Below are positions 1 to 12,640 of a stretch of DNA of 64,000 nt, piece after piece (within the stretch, counting starts at the first letter, position 1; each line of letters starts with the position of its first letter). Both the position numbers and the translations under genes were made by a program. The stretch lies in the NCBI GenBank assembly GCA_013398295.1, contig VZSF01010416.1:1138098-1202097 (forward strand), in the 5' to 3' direction. Below the pieces are notes generated by a model, which did not search any database, was not told where the DNA came from, and worked only from the letters and a program-made list of their open reading frames with translations. This DNA comes from Chionis minor (lineage: Eukaryota; Chordata; Aves; Charadriiformes; Chionididae).

Positions 1-3000
1 TGAGGTTACATAGAGAAAGAACTTTGAAAGCTATTCTAACCTGATTTTTAGAGGGTTTTGGTAATTTGGGATCATCACACTTTCATAAACTCTTCCATGA
101 ACAATTTCTTATTTCATGTCAGTTTACTACCTTTTCCCCAAAGGTCACCTGCTTGCAAACTTAACCTTTGCTCTGACAAGGCTCCAGCATGGCACACGCA
201 CATGGCAATGCAGGTGCTCTTTTCAGTAATGACATTAAGGATCGTTTCCGAAGTTCTCAAGATTTCTGGGCTGTACCTGTGCACATGACGTATGGAAAAC
301 TTCAGTTCCCACCTCTAAGAGTAGCTTTCAAAAATATTTTCTCTAAACGTTCCACAAAGTCATTCAAGCTGAAAAACAGTATCACTATTATTTGATTATT
401 CTGCTGAATTACATCATGGCCAGCTGAAGTGAAATCCTGCTGGCAAGGCCATACTTTTGGGCTGAGGTTAGTGAGAATGGAGTAAGTAGCAGTCAACAAA
501 TTTACACTCTAGTTTTATGCCATTTTCCTAATGTGGATAAACACGAAGGTCTAGTTTGCAATCATTTATGCAGCCTTATTCTTGACTCATCTGAAAGATT
601 TCTTCTTGCAGATGGCATAGACGAAATAAGTGACGCAGTGGGAAAAGCGATGGAGGAGTAAAACATATGCCTGCAGAGGGAATGAGGAACTATTTTCTTT
701 GAGCAGGAGTGAAGAGGTATTTGTTATAGTCTGAAGAAAGGTAGAAAGACTTTGTCAGCTCAGAAGCTCAAGTCAGCAGCTTGTACATGTCACTCTGGCA
801 TTAACCATCACACAATGAAAGCCCCCCTGTAATCTCAGGGGAATCACTTCTATAATTCTCTACCCTATCTTGCTCTTAATAGCAAGTATTTTGAAATCAG
901 AAGCTTAATGGTTCTGTGTGAGTGACATATTCTCCTGTCTCTTGAATGAGGGCATCTTAGCCTTGCTTCACCAACACCCTGTGACACCTGCCCAATTATC
1001 ATAATGGCTTCAAACACTAGCCTTAGAAAATGCCGTTACGACCCTGGCTGAGGGTAAGGAAACACAGCACCGGCTGTCTTTCAGCGGTAGCAGGAGTGAA
1101 AAATGGTGGTTCCATCCTGGAAAATCCCCCCCTCACTGACTGAATGAAAACCGGTTACTCTGACAACATCTAGAGCTACTTCCCTTTAAAGAAGAACAAA
1201 GCAGTCATCGTACACGTCCAGACTGTGGCTCACCGAGATCGACTAGAAGGGCAATCAGTTTCTACAGCAGTGCCTGGGGAGGCGTTTTGCAGCGCAGTTC
1301 CTGACAGGCAGAGTAAGAGTTAAGCCGAAAGGTGGGGGAGAAGCTAGAGGATTGCCATAACATATCATCAGTGGGACTATTAATAGGGTACAGGTTATAA
1401 CTTATTCATGAACTTCTGCACTTTTCACTTCTACAGTACTGCAGGGTAACACGGGAACACTTAGGAACGACACTCCTAATGCACCAAAGAGAAAGGAAAC
1501 ACAGTTCTGGTGCTGTTGCACATTAAACCTATATATTGCTCTTCAAGACTATAGCAGATCAGTCAAGCAGACATGGATACTACTGTTAAAAGATCGGCCC
1601 TCAGTGCATCACTACCCCCGCTGGGTCGTAGATGGCTTTGGCAGACACAGAGCACATTAAATCTTTTCATCTTGCGTATACTTGCATATCTTGTTGTATG
1701 ATTCTTGTTTCAGGAAATACTTATGAGCATTGTCAGGCTCAACATACAGCACTCATCTCTCCAGGGCCCACAGCCATGGTGGCCCAGTGCCAGCGCAGAG
1801 GCATTTCCTTTGCTCTTTGCAAGCCCAATGGAATTCGGAGCAATGGCCTTCCACAGTACGATTGACATTAAACAGATGCTAATTAATTGGGCCAAAGCAA
1901 ATAATCCAAAAAGTTTCACACCCTGGAAAATCAGTTCCATGGGTTTTGAAGTTCACATCCAAAAAGGGGTTTTGAATGCCCTTGAGGGCTGGTGAGAATA
2001 ACCACTTGCACTAGGAGGTCACAGCTGACCAGTCAGCACCTACAAAATCAAAATGGAGCTTGTAAGGAGTGTGAAGGCCCAAATTCACATTGCTATTCAG
2101 TTCCTGAAGGAGACTAACACTATGGCACAAATAGTTTAGGACTTAATAGATATGGCAAAGGCGATGGGCTGAGTCAGTAGCAAGGCTGAGAAAAGTACCA
2201 AGATATCTCTAGGGACCAAGTTTATTCCTCTCACCTACTCTCCTGGCAAGAGATTTAGCACTTGTCACTGGTCACTGTTTTATCTCCACTGTCTTAATTG
2301 TCTTCCTACTAGTTAGGGCTCATTGTATGTTATATTGATTGTTTTTCCCCACTAATTGACTGTGTGGTTGTTGGCTTCTTTAATTGCCATTCTGAAAGGC
2401 ACTGTAAATTGTCCTACATCAACATTACTGATGGTAAAAAAACATAGAAGTGCCAAGGAATCTCAGTGTTAATACAGTGGGGAAACATCTCAAAGCAGGC
2501 AGCTTTTGTACCCAGCCCAGGTACACAGTCTAAGTGCTAAACCTTACCTGTTTTCCAGCGAGCTTTTGACAAATATACAGATGAAGATACAAAGTGTGTT
2601 CTATAATCCCAACAAGAGGATCCTTAGATATCTACCCTAGGGCCAAGGGAGAGACCAACCCCTTGCAAGGGAAATGCTCCACCTTCTGAAAACATAGCTA
2701 GCACCTAACCTACAAGGTTTTGTAGTAGAGCTCAGCTCATTAAATCCCCTCTCTCAGCCAGTTCATCCTAACACTTTACACTGAAAACGAAGATTTTCAT
2801 ATTCATATTCTGGTTTCAAGTTCTGGTTTTGAACCATATTCTGTTTTAATATTCATTGTAACACAAGTGATGGACACACACAGCCTGACAGCATGTCCTT
2901 TCCACACACACACGTGCGCGTCCCTGCTCCTCCTCCAGTTATTTGAAGTCTGATCCAAGCCACAGAAGTTAATGGGTATTTGCTTTAGACTTCCACAGAT

Positions 3001-6000
3001 CTTTTGGTTCAGATCTTAAAACCTGAACCAAAGGTTAATGCTTCTCACAGACCTAAGGATGCAGACAGGGACCAAGGGACATTTCCAAGGCATCTAATTC
3101 CTACTAATTGACTCAGCCATGTTAGAGCCTTTGAAAGTTTGATGAAGGACTCGCAGACATCTTTAGACAGTTAAGTTGCTGTTCCTGGATCAGTCTTTCA
3201 GCCCCCATATCTGCAAGCATTGTCTGCATATGCAAATGCAAACTCTTAAACCAGTTACACCGAACAGGAAGAGTCATTCATAAAAAATATTTAAATGTTG
3301 TGGAGATGACAGAAGACTTCAAGAAGAAAGATTAATTAAAAAAATTGACAAAAAAAGAAGCTTTTTAAAAAATCATTTAGCTTGGAGCTTGGAATAAATT
3401 TGCCTTCATGGATCTCATTAAACATTAAATTATTCAAGTGCACATTTATCTTCCATGATTTACCCCAAAAGTGGACAAGGCCTGTATCTAAATCTTGGTT
3501 CTCCAACTAAAAGGTAGCATGGCAGAGTTTATCAATGGCTCTCCTTCCTTCAGTCACCCCAACTGGATGAATAATTTAATTTCCTTTTCTGATTGGAATG
3601 GGAATCTAGTTGCTTCATAACTTCCTAACTTTCCTAAAGTAATCCATACAAATGGCAGCACCACAATTGACAAATAGTAAGAAAAAAGCTACCAATACTT
3701 TCAACTGGGCTGTGGTTAATCTAGTCCCAACTCTTATTGTAAGAAACGCCAGTACAAACCACCATCCAGCACCGAGTCCCTGCCCTTGTGTTTGGTGAGA
3801 CAGTGTCCACGTCCTGCAGCACCTAATGGACCCCCTGGTACACCAGCTGTTTCAGCTGCATGTTGAAAATACAAGACCCTTCCACCTTAGCAAGCAGTAA
3901 CGCACTGGGCAGTGAAAGGCGTTGGTCCATATTTGAGGCTTATTGAATACATGCTGACTCTCTCTTTTCTGGAATAGCGTCAATACTGCAATTGATTCCA
4001 GGCCTTTTCTTAGAAGAATCCCAGTTCTAATTTAATCCTATTGAGCAGCAGTCAGAAGGCCACCAAGGGCGGAATTTCATTTGTTTTAGTGAAACAGGCA
4101 AACAGTGGTGGGTTTGACAAAACCAAAAGAAAGGATGCCTTTTGCCTATTTTTGAAGGATAACTATGACTGCAGCAGTCCCTGTTGCTGTCACTGCCTAC
4201 TCTAAGAATGCACCATCCAGGACACTGCTTGTTTCCCTATTAAGGCAAGAAAAATGCTTGGTTTAGTTTTGTGTAAAAATGAAAATAACTTTTTTTACAA
4301 TATGCTGAACTGTCTTATTGGTGTCTGATGCTTCCCAGAATTTCCCTCCCTTTTTTAAATTTTTTTATTTTCTCTGAGGTAAGCAAGATTCCTTCCCTAC
4401 TTGTGCAAATGTGCATGAGGGGACAGTTAAAGGTCCTTTTTCACAAGGTCCTTTTTCTTCTGAGTATAGCCATCCAACTAGCCTATTCAATACATAATCC
4501 CATTTCTCAGCACCTTCACATGGTTTTTCAACTGGTCAATACAGGAGTTTGTATTTCAGCTGATGTGAACATGCTATGAAAAATCATGTTTGCTATTCCT
4601 ACCTATACTGACCTCTCTGCTGTTCCTTCTCATCCCTCCTAGAATTAACAAAAGGAACAAGAGAAGAGGAATCCCCCCTCAACACTTAAAATCTGTCCCC
4701 TAGACTTCCCCAAATCTCTTGAGTAGTTCTTACTTTAAGTGAGGAGCCAAGGGAGCATGTGTTAACTTGCCACGTTTACAGACCTTTCTTTAATTTCCAG
4801 ACACTGTTCTTGAACTTTAATGGAATGATTAGTAATGCGCAGCAGTAGCAGAAAAAGGAGGAATGCAACTGAAGCAAAGAAAACCTAGGGATGCAACCCC
4901 ATCCATCTTTAGATGCCACATCCTCAACAATATCTGCTGTGACCACCAATTCATTAGACTGATGCAATCTATTAAGTAATAGCCACCAGCACGTCCCGCC
5001 ACTGCCTCTACAAAGCAGCCTGTTAAATACTTACACGGTAGCAAGTCAATACAGAACCATTTTTCTCAGGCTTCATTGTTTCCCAGCATTAACCTTACTA
5101 ACCTTTAAGCACAGCAAAAGGGTTGTTTATTTGCTTAAGCATCTGCTTTGGATGGAAGTGATAAGTGTGTGGTAGGAGTGCATGGAAAAGGGAGAAACAT
5201 CTTTCAGCTGTGCTAGCCTGGCCATTCCCAGGCTGTTGGCACGGCCCTGTAAGGACATTCAAAGTGAACTCTGTCTCCCGATGTGAGGAAGTGACAAGTT
5301 CAGTTTGGCTTTTTCCTCAGGAGAGGGATGGAGAAGTTTCTACTTTCTTTGTGTCCTGCCACCATGTGCAGATGTTCTGTTTGGCTTCACTTCACTCTTT
5401 TATCCACTAAAAGACCAACTAACTAGGCGTCTCCGTCTACTTTCAGAGTTCTGCATTTGCGAGGATCCAGAGTTAACACTGTATCCAAACTCAGAGCATA
5501 GTTTTAATTTCTCCTAAAACTCAGACAAATGTACAATTCCTTTGGCTGTCTTTCTGCCACCTCTTTTGTGAAGTTGTCCCTGTTTTTCTCACACTAACTT
5601 GGATCAACTTGTCTCTAAAACTGGATTCACACTCTACAGCTTGAAAAATACTAATACATGTGCATGCACACACAAACTAACCTAATATGCATCTAATTCT
5701 AGGGCATTGATGGCTTCTGGAGGAATAGTTCATTTTATAAATAGGACTACATAAACTACACTACTGAGCGGAGACAGGGCTACTCAATGTTTTTTCAGCC
5801 CTATCCAATGCTCTGTATTCTGAAATGTTTCCACCTTCTGCCAGTTTAAGCAAGACCATTTTGTCTGTCTGAATAACTTTAACTCTCACCTTTCTCCCGA
5901 AACTGAGGTCTATTGTTCCCATGTCTTCTAGTCCAGTCACCTATTGGAAATTCCATGGGGAACAACAAGCAACAAGTGTTCTCCTTTAGCCATATGTAGT

Positions 6001-7589
6001 TTTCTTGTATGTCCTGTATGTGACGCTTGTCAACATTATTTAACTGCAAACTTCTTTCTGGAATTTGATCTGATGCTGCATATTATTTCCTAGCTATATT
6101 CCTTATTGTAGCAGCGCTGCTAGAGAGAGTGGCAGAGGTTCTTAAAATGAGAAAGGGAACAGAGGCAATCTCCAAGAGTTTTTTATCTGCATTTTGAGGT
6201 GCCTGGCAAAAGTTTGCAAGCATATTTTGCCTGTGAACAGCACACTACCCACCAGTATTTGCTATGTCTGAAGGTGCCAAAAAAGTAAGCCTGAAACACA
6301 CACAGGGGAAGGACTGAGTTGAAAAAAAGCCAACTTAGTATCTATCTGCTCACAACAACCATCAAGCACATAAATGAGTCTTGCACTCTTCTTTCCTCAT
6401 CTTCACTCTGTGGCCACTCTCCAAAGAGAAGGCAGTGTGATGAGCCAGAGGAAAGCAAAGCAAAACCTCCCCGTTTCAAGATCTCATTAACTGGGAAGTT
6501 AATAAGTGCACTGATGCTTTCATTCCTCGAGCTGAAACAGGAAAAGTTAAGAGGAGAAAAAAATACTTTTACAGTGTCAGAATTTTTCCTTCTCATCTTT
6601 AATGGTGCCTCTGTACATTTTTAATAGCTGCTCCTCCACATGAAACCCACAGGAGCAAGGTTTAGAGAGCCAGAACTTACTGGAGTGCTTACATCCACAT
6701 TTCAAAACCTAAAAGCGTTTCCACAGAAGGTAAGATACTGATTTAAAAACTGCAAGAATCCTCTCCACATACTCTAGGAGCTTATTAGCTACTTTTTGAC
6801 TCTTCAACCATTAAGGTTCACCGGTTTCTTGTCTTCAATTTCATCTCCTAACATCTTCCTCGGGCCAAAAATCTTCCTTAGTCTTCCTGCAGCCATCTAC
6901 TGTTTAAATAGTGGTTTGAAGCTTCACAAATGAACAGCAAAACATAACAAGATCTAGTAGATTAAAATTACCAGAGATTAACATACCTAGGCAAATAATT
7001 TCTTTTTGAGCTTTTCTAGGGCACACTGAACCACCAGGACTCCCATTTTGCCACCAGGACCATGATGAACAGATACAGAGGGCAGAACTGGAGGTGTTGG
7101 GGTAGAAGCAGAGCCAGTCCAGCAGGACAGGAGACAGCTTAGAGATGCAGATGCCGTTGGGCCCCGAGCTCCTCAGAACTTCCTTTCTGCAGCAGAGAGG
7201 AGGAAGGAAAGGAGACAAGGAGCTCTTCCATCTAGCAGCTAGAGGGGGTCAGAGATTTAAATTTACCCAAATGGTAGATGATGTAAAAAAACCCCAGAAA
7301 CAACAAGCAAGGTTCAAGGCAACTCAAGTTGTTTCTGTTTCACGAACAAGGGCGAAGTCAAATGGCAAATGCCTCTGATCACAACAATAGGATCCTTCCA
7401 CCTTCAGGAACAAAAGTACTTGAACCTACTGGAAAAGTTTTACAAAGATCATAGCTAGCAAAAGGATCAGACTTTCATTTACACACAAGAGAAAGTAATC
7501 CAAAGGAAACTGGAAGTCCATTTAATTTTTTAAGTCATCCACTATTAAAAATGTAGGGGGCAGAATCAATGTCTTCTGCTGAAAAAATA
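1..7589. other. Gene-free stretch at left edge
   Basis: I see no coding exon, RNA gene or recognisable transposon here. Open frames are short (none above about 105 codons) and resemble no family I know. Small local features are CA-rich runs near 2873-2917 with a CG-alternating end, a POU-type octamer (ATGCAAAT) at 3230-3237, and a 12-base direct repeat (AAGGTCCTTTTT) at 4430-4441 and 4445-4456. The base composition is ordinary AT-leaning intergenic or intronic DNA. If the mammalian arrangement holds, this is AGBL4 intron, which is inference. Confidence 0.6.
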
Positions 7590-8388
7590 CCCTGGACTTG
7601 TGCAAAGCATTTGACGCTGTCCTGTATGACATCCTTGTCTCTAAATTAGAGAAATACTGTTTGATGGATGGACCACGTGGTGGATAAGGAATTGGCTGCA
7701 TGGTCGCACTCAAAGTGTTGAGGTCAGCGGCTCTATATCCAAGTGGTGAGCAGTGACAAGCGGCATTCCTCAGGGGTTGGTACTGCGACTAATGTTGTCT
7801 AACACGTTTGTCGGCGAGAGGGACAGTGGGATTTAGTCCACCCTCAGCAAGTTTGCCAACAACACCAAGCTGTGTGGTGCGGTCGACATGCTGAAGGGGA
7901 GAGATGCCACCCAGAGGGACCTGGACAGGCTTGAGAGGTGGGCCCATGCAAACCTCATGAAATTCAATATGGTCAAGTGCAAGGTCCTGTACATGGGTCA
8001 GGGTCATCCCAAGCACAAATATAGGCTAGGTGGATAACGGATTGAGACCAGCCCTGAGGAGATGGACTTGAGAGTGTTGGTTGATGAGAAGCACAACATG
8101 ACCTAGCAATGTGCCCTTGCAACCCAGAGAGCCAGCTGCATCAAAAGCAAGGTGGCCAGCAGGTCGAGGGAAGTGATTCTGCCCCTTCCTATGCTTTTGT
8201 GAGACCCCACCTGGAATACTGTGTCCAGCTCTGGGGTCCCCAACATAAGAAGAACATGGACCTGTTGAAGTGGGTCCAAAAGAGGGCCATGAAGATGATC
8301 AGAGGGCTGGAGCACCTCTCCTATGAAGACAGGCTGAGAGAGCTGGGATTGTTCAGCCTGGAGAAGAGAAGGCTCTGGGGAGACCTTA
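7590..8388 (+). mobile_element. CR1 LINE fragment, sense, 3'-truncated
   Basis: This is about 800 bases of a CR1 (chicken repeat 1) non-LTR retrotransposon in sense orientation, covering the late part of ORF2, the reverse transcriptase protein. Translation shows family-typical segments: [17 protein letters not shown] near the start, [14 protein letters not shown] near 8200-8245, and a C-terminal stretch with [33 protein letters not shown] and a final WGDL near 8270-8388. Internal stop codons and frame changes between 7680 and 8110 show that the copy is dead. The match stops abruptly after AGACCTTA. The terminal part of ORF2 and the repeated-octamer tail of CR1 are missing. CR1 copies usually lose the 5' end and keep the 3' end, so this copy was probably cut by a later deletion or rearrangement. 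Confidence 0.93.
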
Positions 8389-8392
8389 AGTT

Positions 8393-8437
8393 AAGAAAAA
8401 CTTCACTTGCCTTAACAGGAGCCTAAGAGTTTTTCTT
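8393..8437. repeat. 10-bp inverted repeat at CR1 breakpoint
   Basis: AAGAAAAACT at 8393-8402 and its exact reverse complement AGTTTTTCTT at 8428-8437 form a potential stem with a 25-base loop. The left arm begins about five bases after the last recognisable CR1 base. A T-run follows near 8441-8450. It may mark where the missing CR1 3' end was lost, or it may be chance in A/T-rich sequence. Confidence 0.5.
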
Positions 8438-9329
8438 GATTTTTTTTTTCCTAAAAGCACCTTTGTTACCTAGAAATCAGTCATTTAACTTGGATCCCAG
8501 ACTAATACCCATGAGTTTCAGAGGGCAAGAAGGGCTGGAGTACCCTTCAAACCATGCTCTAGATACACCAGGCTAGATTTTTTTCAGTTAGTGTTTAAAC
8601 ATTGTTAAAGAGACATAGAAAGGGGAAATTTTAAAATGCTTGAATTCCGTTTCTTTTCTCAAGGAAAAGACACCTAAACACACCCACAAATTTGGGGTCT
8701 AGTTACCTGCCTTTATTCAACTGTAGAAAGCTGTTTACCATACACATGCTGATCACACAACAAGGCAGCATCAAAAGAGAAACTGAAATTCAAGGATGCC
8801 CAGCTCCCAATCTCTTAAAAATTACTGCAAAATAGTGAGAAAAATGGATAGTTCCACATCCTTGCCCGGCATGCCAGAATCATGCTTGTGGTTGCTATTA
8901 CTGCTTCCCATTCAATTACCCAAGCAAAATCAGGGCATCATCACTGTTACGGAATCCCAGTGTTTTTGTCACAGTGTACTGAAACTTGGTGCCTGGGAAG
9001 CAACAGCAAGAGCCCGAGTTCGCATTCCAAATGCAACACATGAACATATGGCTTGGCTCCCTCCCCTCGAGAGCTTCTGCTACTCAGTCCAATGGCCACA
9101 AAGGTCGCTGCTGGAGAGGGAATTTCAGTATGTTCCCATTAAGCCAGACTGGCTTCCAAAGCTTAAGAAAAGTTTTGCTTTCTCTTGTGCCCTTTATGAT
9201 TTTCACTTTGGGTCACCTCCCTTTCAGCAGCAGAAAAGGCAAGAGGATTCACCCTGGCTGTTGGAGTCAGTTGCTGACAATACATTGCACTTAAGGTTCC
9301 TTTTAATATTCTGCTTAGACACACTGTAA
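8438..9329. other. Gene-free stretch with a long unassigned open frame
   Basis: The plus strand is open for 177 codons from ATG at 8796 to the stop at 9329. The translation has no domain, signal peptide or repeat that I recognise, and its amino-acid order looks unbiased. In a window of this size one or two open frames of this length are expected by chance (my rough estimate). I do not call a gene. Nothing else is visible here. Confidence 0.4.
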
Positions 9330-9560
9330 AGGAAGAATGGATATCCAGAATAATTAAAATATGTTTAATTTGCATGGAGCTCAGGGCATTGTTCTGACAT
9401 CAAACATCACTGTCAACCATATGTGGAATTTCAACTGCCAAGTGCTTCATTTATGTGAAAATTAGCTTAAGTGTACAAAGAATGAAAAATTTATGATTAT
9501 TTCACATTTTAATAAATGCAGTGCTATGCATTAATTTAGACTTCTAAAACAATTTTGACA
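9330..9560. promoter_or_regulatory. Candidate conserved non-coding block
   Basis: This AT-rich block is dense in TAAT/ATTA homeodomain-type cores and carries a POU octamer (ATTTGCAT) at 9368-9375 and a second ATGCATTAAT-like site near 9525-9535. Such clustering in gene-poor vertebrate DNA is typical of distal enhancers. AT-rich sequence also produces these words by chance, so this is a weak call. Confidence 0.2.
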
Positions 9561-11330
9561 GTGACAAGGGAATCCTTCGCAGACTAAGTGCTGTAGTGTG
9601 CTGTGTTTCACATGTCCTGTGGAATTATGCGGTGGAGTGTTAAGGCAGCTAGATTTTTATGTTTTTAAACAAAGACATTATATAACTATATCACTTAAAA
9701 TACTACTTTGTTTCACTCTTCCCCCTGTTCTCCCATGAGGAAGCATAGAGCCTATCAATAGCTTTCAGACAGATCGGCATCTTGCGTTACACAAAAATGT
9801 TTGCAGTGAGAAAAAAAGAGTGCATATATTACATTGTTCAATATAATAGGCACTGGCAACTTTCCCCAGACTTTTGTTGTACAGGAAAATCACTTGGATG
9901 GTGACAGGATCTTCCCCAAGGTGCTAAGATCTGACACCAATGCATTATTTGTTGTAAGTTTCTTCTGTTCTGCATAATAAAACACGATGCTTCACCATCT
10001 CTCACTCCTCATGGGCCATCTGGGCTTTCTCCAAACCTAGATGGCAATCCCATGACATGTCTGGGTTGAGGGCACCCGAGACTAAGAGAGGAAACATTGA
10101 CAACACCTTAAGAACTGCTTCTTCTCTTGATCCAACCTTTCATGTAAGGACCAAGTTTGCACTTCTCATGACAAAATTAATAAAGCACTTCTGTAAGCAA
10201 CTGAAATAATGTACAAAAACCCTGACTCAAAATATAAATGACACAAAGAAGAGGATTGCAGCTGTTCTCAGCCCACAAAAGTCTGACTTCTGCACTCTAT
10301 AAGATCTGTGTTTTACAGATGTGTAAAGTACAGCACACTCCCCTCTCTGCATGTATTGCACACTCAAAAATCTACATTAAAGGAAGGTTATTATTATTGT
10401 CTTGCAAGAGTTCAGAAAAGAGACCAAAACAAACTTCATGCTACCATTTCCTAACGTGGGGGTCTTTGAACAAAACTCTTTGGTGTATTTCCATTTCTGT
10501 TTCTTTTTTTTTTTTTGTCTTTTTTAAGCAAACTTATAAAAATGGAAATTCTATCACACAGCCTCACCTTGAGCACAGATGAATCATAAACAGGGTTTGA
10601 TCCTTCAGATCCACCTAGAGCTCTCAGCATGTGAGCTTATCTAGTAACCAAAAGCAGCAAAAAGCCTTCATCCTATCTGAGAATCAGCTCTGAAAGGAGA
10701 TGAGATCAGACATATACTTTGCTATTGGCTTTCATGGCTGTTTCCTGACAGCAAAATAGTGCTAAGAATAAAGAACCTTAAGACCCATTCCAGCTGCTTT
10801 AAAAGGGTATGATCTGGCAGGCACAGCTCCTCCTGTAAACTCCGAATCGTGAGTCATAATCCCGACTTCATGGTTAGGTTAGTTACAGCGTTCATCGTCA
10901 GAAATCAGAACTTAACTCCTCGTTGTAACTGACCGCAAGAGCAAGACTAACCTTAATGGGCTAGGAGCACACTTTTCCTATGAGTCTCCTCGGCACAAGA
11001 AAGCCTGATCTGGCAAGAGAATCCAATCGCTTAGAAAATCTGCTCACCAGGTGTTGAAGAAGCGAGGGCTGTACACCTCTATATTGCATTTTGCAGTTCT
11101 ACCACTGGCACACGGCCGTGTGGGTTAACGTGTGAATGGCCACTCTCTACAGATGGAAGCAGAGCCCAGGGCACTGCTGGAGTCCCTCCCACCATCCCTC
11201 CTGGTTTGGATGCCACCAGCCAGCACAGACCGTCCTCAGGCATTTCTGGACTACAACCGTAAATCTAAGAGTTTGCACTCGTCCAGTTAGTGTCTGTGAA
11301 GAGGAAATGCAAATATAAACAAGAAAAATG
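9561..11330. other. Gene-free stretch
   Basis: No exon, transposon or RNA gene is recognised. A T-run lies near 10503-10526. The longest open frame (114 codons, 10238-10582, plus) looks like chance. Confidence 0.5.
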
Positions 11331-11770
11331 AATGTTTGCGGTTTTTTAACATGCTATTTTATTGGTGCTTATGCTGGAAGTGCAATCTGGCGTTTGATAA
11401 CTGCTTTGCCTGGACAGGGGAAATACTGGTTCAGAAAGAAACCCCAGTATTAAAACATCTGCATGGGCTTTGCACTGGATGGTAGATATAACATATCTCA
11501 TAACATCCAAGTGGGATTTCAAAAGTATTCTACTCTAGTCTTACTGTGTTTCCACCACGAATTAAAGCTAATTTTAAGAACTGATTTGAATAAAGACATT
11601 TATGAGCCTTAATATTTCCCCGACACTTTTTACTAAGCTTTTGTGCAGTCAATAAGTTAGATGAGAATGGTATTTGCATATTTGTAAAATAGTATGTGGA
11701 TCATTTTCATTTGAAAAATGAACTGAGAATTAGCATCAGGAAATTAAAGAGAAATCTAGAAGATGTATGC
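11331..11770. promoter_or_regulatory. Candidate conserved non-coding block
   Basis: This AT-rich stretch contains an exact POU octamer (ATTTGCAT) at 11672-11679, a short inverted repeat (TCATTTT / AAAATGA) at 11701-11721 and several TAAT/ATTA cores. It looks like the distal elements common in large introns of neural genes. I cannot test conservation, so it remains a candidate. Confidence 0.2.
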
Positions 11771-12300
11771 GTTTAAAAGCAAACGAGGGGCTGGCATCTG
11801 GTCCTTTATTCAGCTATCGATTTGTGTAGAATACAACTTTCTGAATTTATTGGGGGAAGAGTTTTGTGCGATTTGAGGACTACAGCAGGATGTTTTCTGC
11901 CAGATGAAATTGAGATCGTTCCTGTCTTAAGTATTTGCTGGGGGAGGTTAGGCCTTCAACCTAATGCCAACAGCCTGCCCCAAGGAATTGTTCCTAACTG
12001 CAGAATACTTTGTCAAAAGCACTGTCACCGCATGGACTTTTCAAACCGGTAACACTAAACCGGAGGACTGCAGAAGTGGGAGAAGGAAAAAGCAGCACAG
12101 GGAACACGCAGTAGCCAGGAGAGCAAGGCAGCAGCAAAGAGGATGAGTTTTTGTTTGTATTGGTGGTGACCAAACCTGAACCTTCTCCACCCTTTTTGCA
12201 GCACCAAGGCAAGCCAGTCACTAATAATCTTGCTTTCATGGGGTGACAGGCTTGAAGCACACTGCACTGAGTTACCACTAATAAAACACCCTCTGAGGAG

Positions 12301-12640
12301 GCGTGCTGAGGCTCCAGCAGCAGCAGGGTATTTTCAGGGAAGAGCCGGGTGTAGTTGAGGACATTCGGCACCTCTAACTCGAGCATCCGCTCCGAGGTGA
12401 GCAGCAGGCTGGGCTGGGTTCTCGCAGCCACCACCCAGGGCCGCAGTAACGCACCAATTCAAATCACCCACGACGCAGAAGGAAAGAGAGACAGAGCCCT
12501 ATGGGTCATCAGCTTCCACCCGCAGCCTCCGTAATTCGCCTTCGCTCTGCAGAGAAGACCCGCCGCCTTCGCTCAGTTTCCAAACCTTAGATTCACACCC
12601 CCACGTTTTAACCCCGGTGCTGCATTTGGAAACGTGCCAG
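12301..12640. promoter_or_regulatory. CpG-dense patch
   Basis: I count 21 CpG dinucleotides in these 340 bases, far above the sparse background around them. The patch contains runs such as CCCGCCGCC near 12559-12567. No known promoter or first exon is recognised. It could be an orphan CpG island (a promoter of a non-coding transcript or an intragenic enhancer) or simply a GC-rich patch. A short open frame in a good Kozak context (GCCATGG) follows at 12678-12782; it would give a charged 34-residue peptide starting MGFFSEKKKK. Confidence 0.3.

Noticed and set aside
8796..9329. 177-codon plus-strand open frame
   Set aside because: One or two frames this long are expected by chance in a 64-kb window (rough estimate), the protein has no recognisable domain, and no splice or promoter context supports it.
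11994..12434. 146-codon minus-strand frame starting next to the CpG patch
   Set aside because: The position is suggestive, but several frames of this length are expected by chance and the protein shows no domain or bias typical of coding sequence.
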